The position numbers and the translations under genes were made by a program. From Aphelidium insulamus (taxonomy: Eukaryota; Aphelidiomycota; Aphelidea; Aphelidiaceae), in the NCBI GenBank assembly GCA_036784855.1, contig JAZDSV010000097.1:1-32252 (forward strand): DNA of 32,252 nt, given 5' to 3'. The notes beneath the pieces are model-generated. The model made no database searches. It was given only the letters and a program-made list of their open reading frames with translations, and was not told the origin of the DNA. Position 1 is the first letter of the stretch. Each line of letters begins with the position of its first letter. This document shows positions 22,154 to 31,427 of this stretch, piece after piece.

Positions 22154-23574
22154 ATGATCGAGGTGTTGTCGACGCGTCCGGCGGGAACGCTGCCAGCATG
22201 CACGCCCGACTGCCTGGCGCTGCAAGTGTACCTGCAGTGCGCCGGCTCTGTGGAGTTTTCCGTCACCACTTCAGATTGCACCGCGTCGGATGCGCGTCTC
22301 CTGCAGGGTGAGTGCCACTGGTCGTACACGTATTCAGATCGACTCTTTGACATGACATGTCTGTAGGGTGTCTGCCAGCAATGCGCGATGTTGACGGTGG
22401 CGGTGCTACAGATGGGAATCTTATTCTGGGCATGCCGGCGTGCATAGCGTATCTCGAGAAGCGGCACCGTGTCGATCTGGATGGCGGTTTCACTGATGCA
22501 CAGCGCCTGCAGTCTGTCGCCATCCAAGCGCTGTGCCGCGGTCCGCTCTATGACGCTCTGGTGAGTCAATGAGATCTATATCCAATGTACACGTATACAG
22601 GTGTACAAGTGTCGCCCGCTATAGCCAACTATACATTTAATCGACATAATATAAATATCCACTTATAGTCATACTCACATCAATAGCTCTGTCAGTGGTT
22701 TGGGTTTGCCGAGAATCGACGCGAGACTGAACGCCGTCTGGGCCCGTCAATGCCGTACGTGGACCGTGTGCGACGCCTGTGGAGTGGCCGCATTGCCGAA
22801 GCTGCCGTGTCTGCCCGTCTCCTGCACAGCGGCGTGGACAGTGAGGCCAGTCTGCGTCGACAACGGCAGGCCGGGTTCGCCGATGTGTGGCGCCGTGCGC
22901 GGGACGCCTACTCTGCTCTGGACACACTGCTTGGTGGCGGGGAAGGTGACATTTCTGGCACAACTGCAGCAAATGACCACGACAAGAAGCGCTGTTTCTT
23001 TGGCACAGTGGACCGGCCCTCCACGGCCGAGATTGTGGTGTATGCGCACTTGGCTGTGCATCTGCACGCTTTGCCTCCGCCCTCCACCGCGCGGCTCACG
23101 GACGCCGACAGTGAGTGCGACTCCACTCTGCCCACCATGCTGGCGTTCGAGTTCCCGCGGCTGCGTGCATTTGTCAACAGGTTCGCGGCGCGCTGGGTGC
23201 ATGATGGTCCCGGTTCCGTGGGAGATGATGATGTGGACGGTGACAAAGAGGACGTGAACCAAATGAGTTTACCTTCATCATTGTGGCATCGACATGGATT
23301 GCGGAAAAAGTCGGCAGTGACTGTTGGCGCACAGGTCAGCGATATGGCACGTGATGCCTGGCACACGCTATGCTCCCTTCCATCCACCTGGTGGCGTGGC
23401 AGTCAAGTGCAGTGGCAGCAGCAATCGGACACAAAGAATGCACAGGAACAGAGCAGCAGCAGTGCCACGGCATCAGGCACTGCAAGCACTTGGCTCCCGG
23501 TCGCCGGTGCCATCACACTGTTCACGCTGTTTGTGTGGCGGCGTGGACTCGTGGTGGTGCAGGTTGTGGACTGA
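22154..23574 (+). CDS. metaxin / SAM35-37-like mitochondrial outer membrane protein
   Basis: Metaxins are GST-fold subunits of the mitochondrial sorting and assembly (SAM) machinery, which inserts beta-barrel proteins. Exons are 22154-22307, 22367-22560 and 22687-23574, giving 411 residues. The N-terminus reads MIEVLSTRPAGTLPACTPDC, then LALQVYLQCAG, matching the thioredoxin-like start of the family. The first splice yields LLQGCLPAMRD, where metaxins have a G..LPAL motif. A helical GST_C-like part follows, with FFGTVDRPSTAEIVVYAHLA and LAFEFPRLRAFVNRFAARW corresponding to the usual PS.AE...Y.HLA and P.L..F..R. A Gln/Ser-rich linker leads to a C-terminal tail anchor (WLPVAGAITLFTLFVW). It cannot be assigned to metaxin-1 versus SAM35/37 by eye. 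The third exon begins after a 126-nt intron, the longest placed here. Confidence 0.82.
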
Positions 23575-23590
23575 AGCAGACACAGTAGAG

Positions 23591-23658
23591 TCTAATTACC
23601 GTTGTTCAAGTTAAATTCTTCTTGTCTAATTGCTGTTGTTCAAGTTAAATTCTTCTTG
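23591..23658. repeat. 34-bp tandem duplication
   Basis: Two adjacent 34-bp copies (23591-23624 and 23625-23658) begin TCTAATT and share GTTGTTCAAGTTAAATTCTT. They differ at two positions. They lie directly after the metaxin stop, in its presumed 3' UTR, between convergent metaxin and BMT2. Confidence 0.9.
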
Positions 23659-23790
23659 CACTTGTCCCTAACTAGACTTCTGCTCGGGTCACGTGGCTGT
23701 CCGTACTGTATGCTACGTGTGTGTGCAAGAAGCAACATCTACATTACAGCATATCTATAATTGTATAAATAATATGTAAAACACATTTAA

Positions 23791-24720
23791 TTAGCGAGGG
23801 AGAAGGATGGCAAAGTTGTTGCGACCGGCACCGCCACTCAGCTCCTGCTTGCGGTGGAGTGATGGCGGTGTTGGTTGGCGCCGTGTTTCTTGCCCACTGC
23901 CACCGCCGGTGTTGGTGAACAGAAAGTAGGCCAACCGCTCCGACCGGTGGCTGTCCAGCAATGTGAAGCCGCAGTGCGCAAGCAGCGCCACGAAATGCTC
24001 CGTGGTCAGGTAGCGCGAGTTGTCGACACATGGCCGTGGTAACACAATGTACAGCAGGCCGCCGGCACCGCGCACGTGATGCCGACACTTCAACAGCATT
24101 TGTCCACGTGCGAGCGGCGTCGGCACAAAATTGAGTACCAGCGACAGGCACACCACGTCGTACACGCCGCCAATTGTCGCAGTGGCAAGTTGTCCATTCG
24201 TCGGCACTTGTTCCACCATTGGCAGCGCCATAAAGTCCACTGGGTGAATGTCGGGTGATTGCGCGTGCAGATCGATGCAGGTGGCGCTGACGGTGCGCGG
24301 CACATGCGCATAGTTGTTGCGCAGGGCACCGACATCAAGCAGACGCAGCGGCCGCGGCACCCCGGGCAACAACAACTGCACTGTGATCGGCGCCTGACGA
24401 TCATTGGATCCACAGAGGCGCGGCAGGAGCCAACGCGACGTGTCACCGCCACGATCTCGGCGCTGACCGCACAGACTGGCCGCCTGATATGCCGGCAGCC
24501 CGCCCAGTGCCTCCAGCTGCTTCTGGATATCTTGGCGGCGACTATTTACCTTTTGATCACCGTGTCCACGATCTTCATCAGCGGCACTGAGAGCAGCCAA
24601 CTGCTTGTTCAGCGTGTGATACCGCGATATTATGGACTGGGTGACGCGGCTGGACGCGGATGCCGATACGCGGTGCCTCTCCGTCAGCGGCGCTTTTTTC
24701 GCTCGGCGGCGCGGGGGCAT
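23791..24720 (-). CDS. BMT2: BMT2/SAMTOR family SAM-dependent methyltransferase
   Basis: Fungal Bmt2 is a nucleolar adenine-N1 methyltransferase of 25S rRNA. The animal homologue SAMTOR binds SAM and signals to mTORC1. This is an intronless frame of 309 residues with a basic N-terminus (MPPRRRAKKAPLTERHR), fitting nucleolar localisation. A helical part, TQSIISRYHTLNKQLAAL, is typical of the family. The Rossmann-like domain starts at about residue 125 with RLLDVGALRNNY, the SAM-binding loop, then CIDLHAQSPDIHPVDFMALP. It continues with YDVVCLSLVLNFVPTPLARG at 187-206 and LYIVLPRPCVDNSRYL at 223-238. These match the family's blocks in order. The C-terminal 40 residues are low complexity. It is convergent with metaxin and about 215 bp from it. 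Confidence 0.9.
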   Translation of the reverse strand: MPPRRRAKKAPLTERHRVSASASSRVTQSIISRYHTLNKQLAALSAADEDRGHGDQKVNSRRQDIQKQLEALGGLPAYQAASLCGQRRDRGGDTSRWLLPRLCGSNDRQAPITVQLLLPGVPRPLRLLDVGALRNNYAHVPRTVSATCIDLHAQSPDIHPVDFMALPMVEQVPTNGQLATATIGGVYDVVCLSLVLNFVPTPLARGQMLLKCRHHVRGAGGLLYIVLPRPCVDNSRYLTTEHFVALLAHCGFTLLDSHRSERLAYFLFTNTGGGSGQETRRQPTPPSLHRKQELSGGAGRNNFAILLPR

Positions 24721-25101
24721 GTTAAAGTCGTTGAATAGATAGAAATAGAATATAATACTCTATTATATTATTACATCTATATACTATATTATTATCATAA
24801 CAAACGTGGCCATTAATGCACGCTGTATCGCATATGCCATTCCCGGTTATGGCTATTTGCCAAAGAGACTATGTATTAGCTGGGATTTGCTGGGTGCTTC
24901 CATGGTGGCTGTGTTGAGAGCAATCTCTTAATATTGCTGCTCATATTTACAATCACCAAGAATTATAAAACTGCAGTCCAGCAGCGTCATGACCATCTAG
25001 GGTCTGAGCGGCAAATATCACTATACTTGTAAATTCCAGGTGCAACGTCATGACCGACCGGTTAGATACGTTTAATGAATAAATCAAGAGGACAATTTTT
25101 T

Positions 25102-25285
25102 GTCCACTACCAAAATACTCACTTCCACTACCGAAATACTAACATCCACTACACAAATACTCACTTCCACTGCAAAATATTTGCTTCCACTACAAAATAT
25201 CTGTATCCACTACCGAAATTATCACTTCCACTACAGAAAATTTGCTTCCACTACAGAATATTTTTTTCCACTACCAAAATACTCA
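25102..25285. repeat. about nine TCCACTAC tandem units of about 20 bp
   Basis: Nine imperfect units of the form TTCCACTACCAAAATACTCA run from 25102 to 25285. Units differ in the three bases after CCACTAC (CAA, CGA, ACA, AAA, AGA) and in the AT-rich tail. They lie 5' of the F-box/ankyrin gene. Confidence 0.9.
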
Positions 25286-25380
25286 ATGTCCCCGATGGTC
25301 GAGTGTGGCCAATGCTGCGCCCCATTGCACCCGCGGGACTCTCTACTCAGGAACACAGCCGCGTATGTGCTGCTGGCACA

Positions 25381-25410
25381 TTGACATATTGACATATTGA
25401 CATATTGACA
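25381..25410. repeat. 8-bp TTGACATA microsatellite
   Basis: Three full copies and one partial copy of TTGACATA lie about 90 bp upstream of the F-box gene start. Confidence 0.9.
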
Positions 25411-25497
25411 GGCTGACAGTTTCCGTCAGCCAATCAGCAACGGGAACTGTCAGCTCTGTACGGTGGCACAGAGACACCTCTCCAAACGTTACATTAC

Positions 25498-26941
25498 ATG
25501 TTCCGGAGCCTGCCCGATGAATTATTGGAGCAGATTCTGAGCCATGTGGGTGCAGGACACTACACGTACGTCGCCGGTGTCTCGCGTTCTATGCGGGACG
25601 TGTACACGCAACTCTATGGCGATCGCAAGCGCACCGTGTTTACTGTGGCCGTGCAGACTGTGGAGACTGCAATATATGCGCACGACAACGGTGCCAATCC
25701 TAAAAAACTGATATCAACTGCCGCCGGTGCTGGCAAAGTGGCCGTGGTGCAGGCATTACACGCGAACGGGTGCCAGTGGGACGAGTGGACGTGTGCGTAT
25801 GCTGCCAGAGGTGGTCACCTGGCCCTTCTTCAGTGGTTGCACGCGCGTAAATGTCCGTGGGATGAGTGGGCTTGTTCATACGCCGCCAGAGGTGGCCACT
25901 TGGCCGTTTTGCAGTGGCTACGTGCGCGCATGTCCCTGGGCTGGGAGAGCATGTGACGAGGCTGCAGAAGGTGGCCACTTGTTGGTGTTGAAGTGGCTGC
26001 GATCCAAGGACTGTTACTGGGATGAGAGAACCTGTGACATGGCAGCGGCAGGTGGGCACCTGGATGTTCTGCGGTGGGCACACGAAAATGGGTGTGACTG
26101 GTTCCGGAATACTTGCGCGTTCGCCGCCAATGGTGGTCACCTGGCCACACTGCGGTGGTTACGACGGAATGATTGTCCATGGGATGAGAGTACGTGTGCC
26201 GCCGCTGCCAACAGTGGGCGCTTGGAGGTGCTGCAGTGGGCGCGCATGAATGGTTGTCCGTGGAATGCGGACACATGCACCAACGCGGCTAGGGGCGGCC
26301 ACATGGACATGCTGCAGTGGCTGCGTGCCAATGACTGTCCGTGGAATGAGGATGCGTGTTGCTACGCAGCACTTGGTGGTCATTTATCCGTGCTGCAGTG
26401 GCTACGTGCAAATGGATGTCCGTGGGATGCGACAACATGTGAGGTTGCTGCCAAAGGTGGCCACTTGGAGGTGCTCAAGTGGGCGCGCCAGAATGGATGT
26501 CCATGGGATGCGCAAACTTGCACACGTGCCGCTGCCGGCGGCCATTTGACTGTTCTACAGTGGGCACACGAAACTGGATGCCCGAGTGATGAATGGGCGT
26601 GCTCCTCTGCAGCTGGCGCCGGCCACCTGCACGTGCTAAAGTGGGCGCGCCTGAATGGATTCCCCTGGAACGCAAACACGTGTAACAGTGCTGCCAGAAA
26701 TGGACACCTGACAACACTTCAGTGGGCGCGTGCAAATGGCTGTGAATGGGATGCACATACAAGTGCGCATGCTGACATCAAGGGGCACAAGGAAGTCCTG
26801 CAGTGGGCGCTGGCAAACGGATGTCCGTGGGATGATGATGTGCGCCGCGATGCATATGATCCCGATGCGGAATGGGAATTACACGATATGCGCAGCGACT
26901 ACAAAACTTTCACATGGTGGCCTGGTTGGCAGTATGAATGA
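25498..26941 (+). CDS. F-box protein with CPW-type ankyrin-like repeats, one frame break
   Basis: The N-terminus (MFRSLPDELLEQILSHVGAG) is a good F-box, the part that binds Skp1 in SCF ubiquitin ligases. About 14 units of 27 residues (81 bp) follow, with consensus GHL.VLQW.R.NGCPWD..TC..AA.G, a degenerate ankyrin repeat known mainly from protist and giant-virus proteins. They presumably bind the substrate. The first frame stops at 25956. The repeats continue in the +1 frame from about 25930 to TGA 26941. The break falls in repeat 3, in the run GCGCGC (25924-25929); one more GC pair would keep the repeat register. The gene is therefore either truncated in nature or carries an assembly indel. 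No intron restores the frame. The last repeat decays into an acidic tail ending WWPGWQYE. Confidence 0.82.
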
Positions 26942-27133
26942 TATATATCTTGATGCTACTAATTATGGGTGATTATAGCAGTTGACATAGTTAGTAGACC
27001 TGAATTGCCGTCAACTTAAGGCTCCTTGAACACAAATCCGTCGCACTCTAATCTGTGTAATAGTGGCATTCATGTCCACGAGTTGTTTGGGTAGCAATCA
27101 CGCGACACGAAAAACTCTCCAAAAAAAACATAG

Positions 27134-28581
27134 ATGCTAATGCCACGCCAAATTCCCGGCTTCTACTGGGATGCAGAGAGGCGCCGATATTTCCCCGGCA
27201 CTGCGCCCGCACTGTCGTGCATACCCTCCCCCACTCTGCAGTCAGCGCCGCCATCGCGTCCACCCACCATTCCCATCGTGAATGTGATATGTCGGCGACA
27301 GCTATGTGGCCGTGATACTGACATCAGGGCAGCCGTGTACAGGCGCGTCTATGGGCAATGGGCGGCAGTTCCACGCCGTGTCTGCGTCGGTGATAGTCCC
27401 GTATCGGCCATGCATGTGGGTATTGATTGTGATATTGAGTGTATAATGTTGAGATGTTCACTTTCTTGTCACCGGACCTGCATATCATTATATTTATCTC
27501 TGTGTACTTAGTTGCATACCACGCGCGATGAGCTATGGACTGGGACGGAGAATGGCGAACTGTGGCGGCACAGACTGGTGGTGGATTGCAACAGCAACAT
27601 GGACATTGTGGCGTCTGCTCGCGTGATTACATCGCAGTCATCCGCTCGCATCACTGCCATCTCGAGCGCTGGTAGTGGCAGCGGTAACGCGGTGCTGGCC
27701 TACACTGTTCTCGGTCATCGCGACATCCCCGGCGCGCTGGGCGCCATCCTCACCTCTGTACGTATAGATCATATGAAAGTGCATATTCAATATTTATACC
27801 ACCAGGAGGGCGGCAGTAACGTCCCTCCCACACCCATTAGTATCGACATACCAGGCAAGCACGGACACGAAGCGCTCTGCGTAACAGTGGCCGCCGACCA
27901 GCCCGACCTGGTGGCGGTGGGCTGTCAGCGCGGTGCATTCCAGCAGCGGCTACGGTATCCTACGAGTGGCAAAGAGCAGCATCGTTTTGCATTCGACACC
28001 GCGGCGTTGGCGGCCGTGTCGTCGCGCTGTGGTCGGCGAGTGCACTTTGGCGCGCGCGACGGCCGCGTCCGCTCCTATGACACTCGGGCGCCCACCGCGG
28101 ATACGCCACCGCTGTCATCGTATGTCACACGGCAGTGCGTGTATGCCATGCATGCGGCCGGCACCGCGTACGGCAACGAGGACCTGTTGATGGTTACGCA
28201 GAGTGCGGGTGGAGACGGCGCCGGGTGCATTGCGCTGTGGGACGCGCGCTACCCCGGCCGCAGTGTCAAGGAGTTTCAAACAGGTGCTCGGCATACACTG
28301 GCGCCGGTTCTGCGATGGACGCTCACGCCGGCACGCTGTTTGTGGCTGATGAGCGTATTGCTTCCGCGACAGGTGAACCCTCGCCCAGCACTGCTGTTCG
28401 ATGCTGGGATGTGCGTGGTGCCAATGTGTGTCCGTTGTATAGCTGGGCAGTGCCCGTGGACTCGGCACACACTTCACGCATTCCCATTCAAGTGTGGCCG
28501 TCGTGGCGACATAGTGCTCGCAGCCAGCTGTATCTGGCAGACGGATGTCGACTGGCTGCTCTGGCATCGCCTACCAAATGA
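27134..28581 (+). CDS. DCAF4: DCAF4-like WD-repeat substrate receptor, frame break near 28310
   Basis: DCAF4 proteins are WD40 adaptors for CUL4-DDB1 ubiquitin ligases. Exons are 27134-27415, 27512-27757 and 27806 onward. The N-terminal IPGFYWDAERRRYFPG is the family's signature start. WD features include HTTRDELWTGTENGELWRHR, RRVHFGARDGRVRSYDTRAP and GCIALWDARYPGRSVKEFQ. After about 28310 the good coding sense moves to the +1 frame (DAHAGTLFVADERIASATGE, AVRCWDVRGANVCPLYSW), ending at TGA 28579-28581. The frame of the first part continues to 28729, but only as Cys/Trp/Arg-rich nonsense. A one-base loss near CTGCGATGG explains this best. An 88-nt GT..AG intron at 28284-28371 would also join the frames, but it would remove a WD strand and is unusually GC-rich for this genome. 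The start could be ATG 27140. Confidence 0.8.
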
Positions 28582-28789
28582 TATTATGAGGGGTGGTGGA
28601 GAATTGAAAATCGACATCAAAGTACACGGCGCTTGTAGTGGTCATGCGCGCGATGTCCACCTTTACCATGACGGAGTGGGCGCATTACTTCACTTATTGA
28701 GCGATCGGGTGTCGCCGTATTACTACTGAAATTTATTAGAATTGTAAACTTATAGTTATTGACGTCTCGGGCTGAACCATTGCATATCG

Positions 28790-30747
28790 CTACTGGCTAA
28801 CATACGGGCCGCTAGCCGAGTCTGGCAGCAAACCCAAATGAATCCAAACTTTTTTGATATCGCGATATAGTTGATCGCTGGAATACTTTTGATCAAGCTT
28901 CGCAGCCTCATCTTGAAATTCAGTTGACTGAACGTCGTCAAGTTTGAGTCGAGGTTGCTTTCCAACATCATAAGTAATTTGCATTTGCAGACTATCTGTT
29001 GCAACCGCGAGATCATTCAAGACTTGATTGTTGCCTGAAACATTTTTCATGGTTTCAATCAGCTTGTCGTAAAGAATGTCTTGTTCACTCGGAGGAAGGA
29101 TCAAATGCCATTTTTTCCATGCGTCAACGAATTTATGAAGCTCATTGTCGTAAGATTGAACTATACGTTTTGATCGGTTAGTGAACGTATCAGCCAACGC
29201 GACTGCTAGCGGCGGCTCTGGTTTAAATGTGTTTTTTTGATCCGCCCGGTAAGTGCGTAGAAGAGCAGTACTAGCCATTCGAACGTTCTGCACTTTATCT
29301 TCGGCTTTACCGGGTGCTTGCAGCAAATGTCCCATCGCACTGATGAGTTCAAAATAGCGCATGTTTTTCTGATTACCCTCATAGTCGCAAATCGACTTGT
29401 AGACATCCGCCAATTGTTTGTAGGTTTCCTGTGCGTAAAAAGCGGACGTTTCGTACCAAAGAATAAATTTGGCTGCATTGTGAGTGGTGCACCACAGCTT
29501 TTGCAGCGTTGGATCATGTTTAAACTCCTCGTTTTTCAGGTCGAATAGCCGGTTGACAGTTTTTTTGAACTCTCCAAGTAGCTTGCTGTCAGCGGCATTG
29601 CTTGCAATCATAGCGTTTACTATAGGACCCAAATGCTCAGTTGCCTCAATTGCGTTTGCGTTCATTTCTGTAGTCGTGTCAATTTGCACTGGTGGAGCAG
29701 TCTGTTGATTTTCAACATTATCGACAATATTACACTTGTCCAAAGTAAATGCCGTCCTGGTCGTGCGCAAAAATGTTTTGTACTCAAGGCGAACTCGAAA
29801 CGTTTTTCCCACCAAACCGCGAGCAGCGTCGTCCGTAATACTGAAATCCATCTTATGGCACAGATCGACACTCAGATTATCTGCCAATTTCATTGCTTGT
29901 TCATCCAATTGGCGGACCTTGACGTCTTTGGCGGGAATCGATGTCCATTTCCCGTCGTCCTTGTATTCCAGTAAAAGCTGGAAATTGTTCTCGAGGCTCG
30001 GAACATCTTTGCGGCGACTAAGCAACGTAAGTCTCCACAATATACATCACATGCACACCTACTCGTAGCACATGAATAGGCGATTCACACCAATCTGTAT
30101 TTCACGAGGCCACCGATATGCACGTTCATTGAGCTCCTCCTCAGTAGAATGCATTTGAGCATGCGAAACTTGTGGAGCATTTCCAGATTCCAGCAATGTC
30201 AATTCCTTCTTGATGCTGATCGTCTTCAGCTGATGCCAAATTGATTCGTATGCGAGTCGAAGGCGGAATTGTTTACCTTGGAACAGTTGGGCTGCTCCGT
30301 CTGGGATGGTAAATTCCATAATGCGGCACAGGCCATTTTTGAGGGATTTCTGGGACACGGTGTCGGCAAGTTTCGTGACATCATCGTCACCAATTGTGTG
30401 TGTTGCAAGAACTGACACTGGCCTAGAGGCCCATTTACCATTGTCGTCCTTGCCTTCCATGAAGAGCTTCAAGGTGTATTTGGCACTCGGAATGAAGTAG
30501 CGACTACAATAAGTTATTTTGAATAACAGGTATGAGTACATGGGCGCACCTGTTGTAGCAGACAACGATGCTATTGCCACTTCCGCCGTGAAGATTTTCG
30601 GCGTCGTATAGAGTGGCTCTCTTCCAGTGCCAAGCAGCACTATACATCAGTGGCGCAAGGATACACATATCTGGCATACCTCGCGGACTGCAGGCAGAGA
30701 GATGCCACGCAAGCCAGAGCACTGATCCACACAAATGCGGTCTTCAT
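28790..30747 (-). CDS. secreted family member D with two beta modules
   Basis: Exons are 30747-30680, 30639-30550, 30503-30063 and 30017-28790, giving 608 residues with all splices in frame. Exon 1 is a clean signal peptide (MKTAFVWISALACVASLCLQ). Exon 2 has WHWKRATLYD and IVVCYN. Exon 3 has the first beta module (LKLFMEGKDDNGKW, MEFTIPDG, FRLRLAYESIW) and ends with NERAYRWPRE and RLFMCY, an exon-2-like motif. Exon 4 opens RRKDVPSLENNFQLLLEYKD and repeats the module (DDGKWTSIPA, MDFSITDD, FRVRLEYKTFL). The helical region follows (LWCTTHNAAKFILWYETSAF, YKSICDYEGN, YFELISAMGHL), then KPEPPLAVALADTF and the C-terminal VWIHLGLLPD. It is the fullest member here. I recognise no function or database family. 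Secretion is strongly suggested. Confidence 0.78.
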
Positions 30748-30826
30748 AGCAAAGGAACTGTGTTTATGGGAAAAGCTGAAGTTAACCACGAATATTTCTT
30801 TGAAAGTTGCGCACTCAACGGCGACA

Positions 30827-30833
30827 TTTTATA
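30827..30833 (-). promoter_or_regulatory. possible TATA box of member D
   Basis: TATAAAA on the minus strand lies about 80 nt upstream of the member D ATG, a plausible distance for a short 5' leader. The placement is by position and consensus only. Confidence 0.35.
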
Positions 30834-31427
30834 GCCGCGCACACGTGAACGTCGCGTGATTGCCATAACCCAATCAAACTGCGTATTGCGATCTCTCCGT
30901 ATCCTGCTTGCCATCGGTGTATCCTGTAAAATTATACTTGTGTAAGAGATAAAAACGTGTATATATCTACCGGGATACTGACTAATTTCTTGTTAATTTT
31001 ACAATGTATACGAGATAATACATGTATATATCTTCTGGGATATTGAATAGTGGGGTTTATACACTGTGTCTTTCAAGGCATAACCTGGTCACATTATGGC
31101 GCGGTAGCGCAAAGTGTAATACATAGGCTCATTTGCAAGTCAATGGTTGAGCTTTGCCGTATCGGTCCGTCAATTCCGTATATGGACCGGATGCCGTGCT
31201 TTCGGAACTAGCAAACGATGTGCCGACAGCAACGGGCCGAGTTGCAGACCTGTGATAGGCGAGAGTATGGGTAATGGGCAGCAGTCCCACAGCATGGCTG
31301 CATTAGGGATGATCTGATCTCTGACATGTATGTAGGTATCTGTGTGTAGGACCTAAGCCTCAGAAAGTACGAAGAGGAAAAAAAAAATATTTATTAAGAA
31401 AAGACCGAGACGGCCGATGCCTAGAAT
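30834..31427. other. intergenic, no gene supported
   Basis: About 600 bp lies between the starts and ends of family members D and E. It contains two similar stretches near 30940-30975 and 31010-31045 (GAGATAA.A.GTGTATATATCT.C.GGGATA), which form a short imperfect direct repeat, and an A-run at 31378-31387. A GCGCGGTAGCGC hairpin near 31100 looked tRNA-like but has no matching arms. Confidence 0.4.

Larger units (their letters stand above)
24721..25497. other. intergenic region with simple repeats
   Basis: About 780 bp lies between divergent BMT2 and the F-box gene. The first 70 bp are almost pure AT (TATTATATT-like). It holds two tandem-repeat tracts, listed separately, and no recognisable gene. 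Frames that cross the tandem repeat encode only repetitive HYRN/STTK-type peptides. Confidence 0.5.

Noticed and set aside
22747-23387. Long minus-strand frames opposite metaxin exon 3
   Set aside because: Antisense to a recognised gene, with no family features of their own.
25102-25285. CRISPR-like array
   Set aside because: Short imperfect tandem units with no unique spacers, in a eukaryotic setting.
31095-31165. tRNA-like segment with a GCGCGGTAGCGC D-arm and CAT in a loop position
   Set aside because: No acceptor or anticodon stems pair, and there is no proper B box.
31240-31340. Possible C/D-box snoRNA (GATGATC and TCTGA motifs)
   Set aside because: The boxes are a few bases apart, with no terminal stem or guide spacing.
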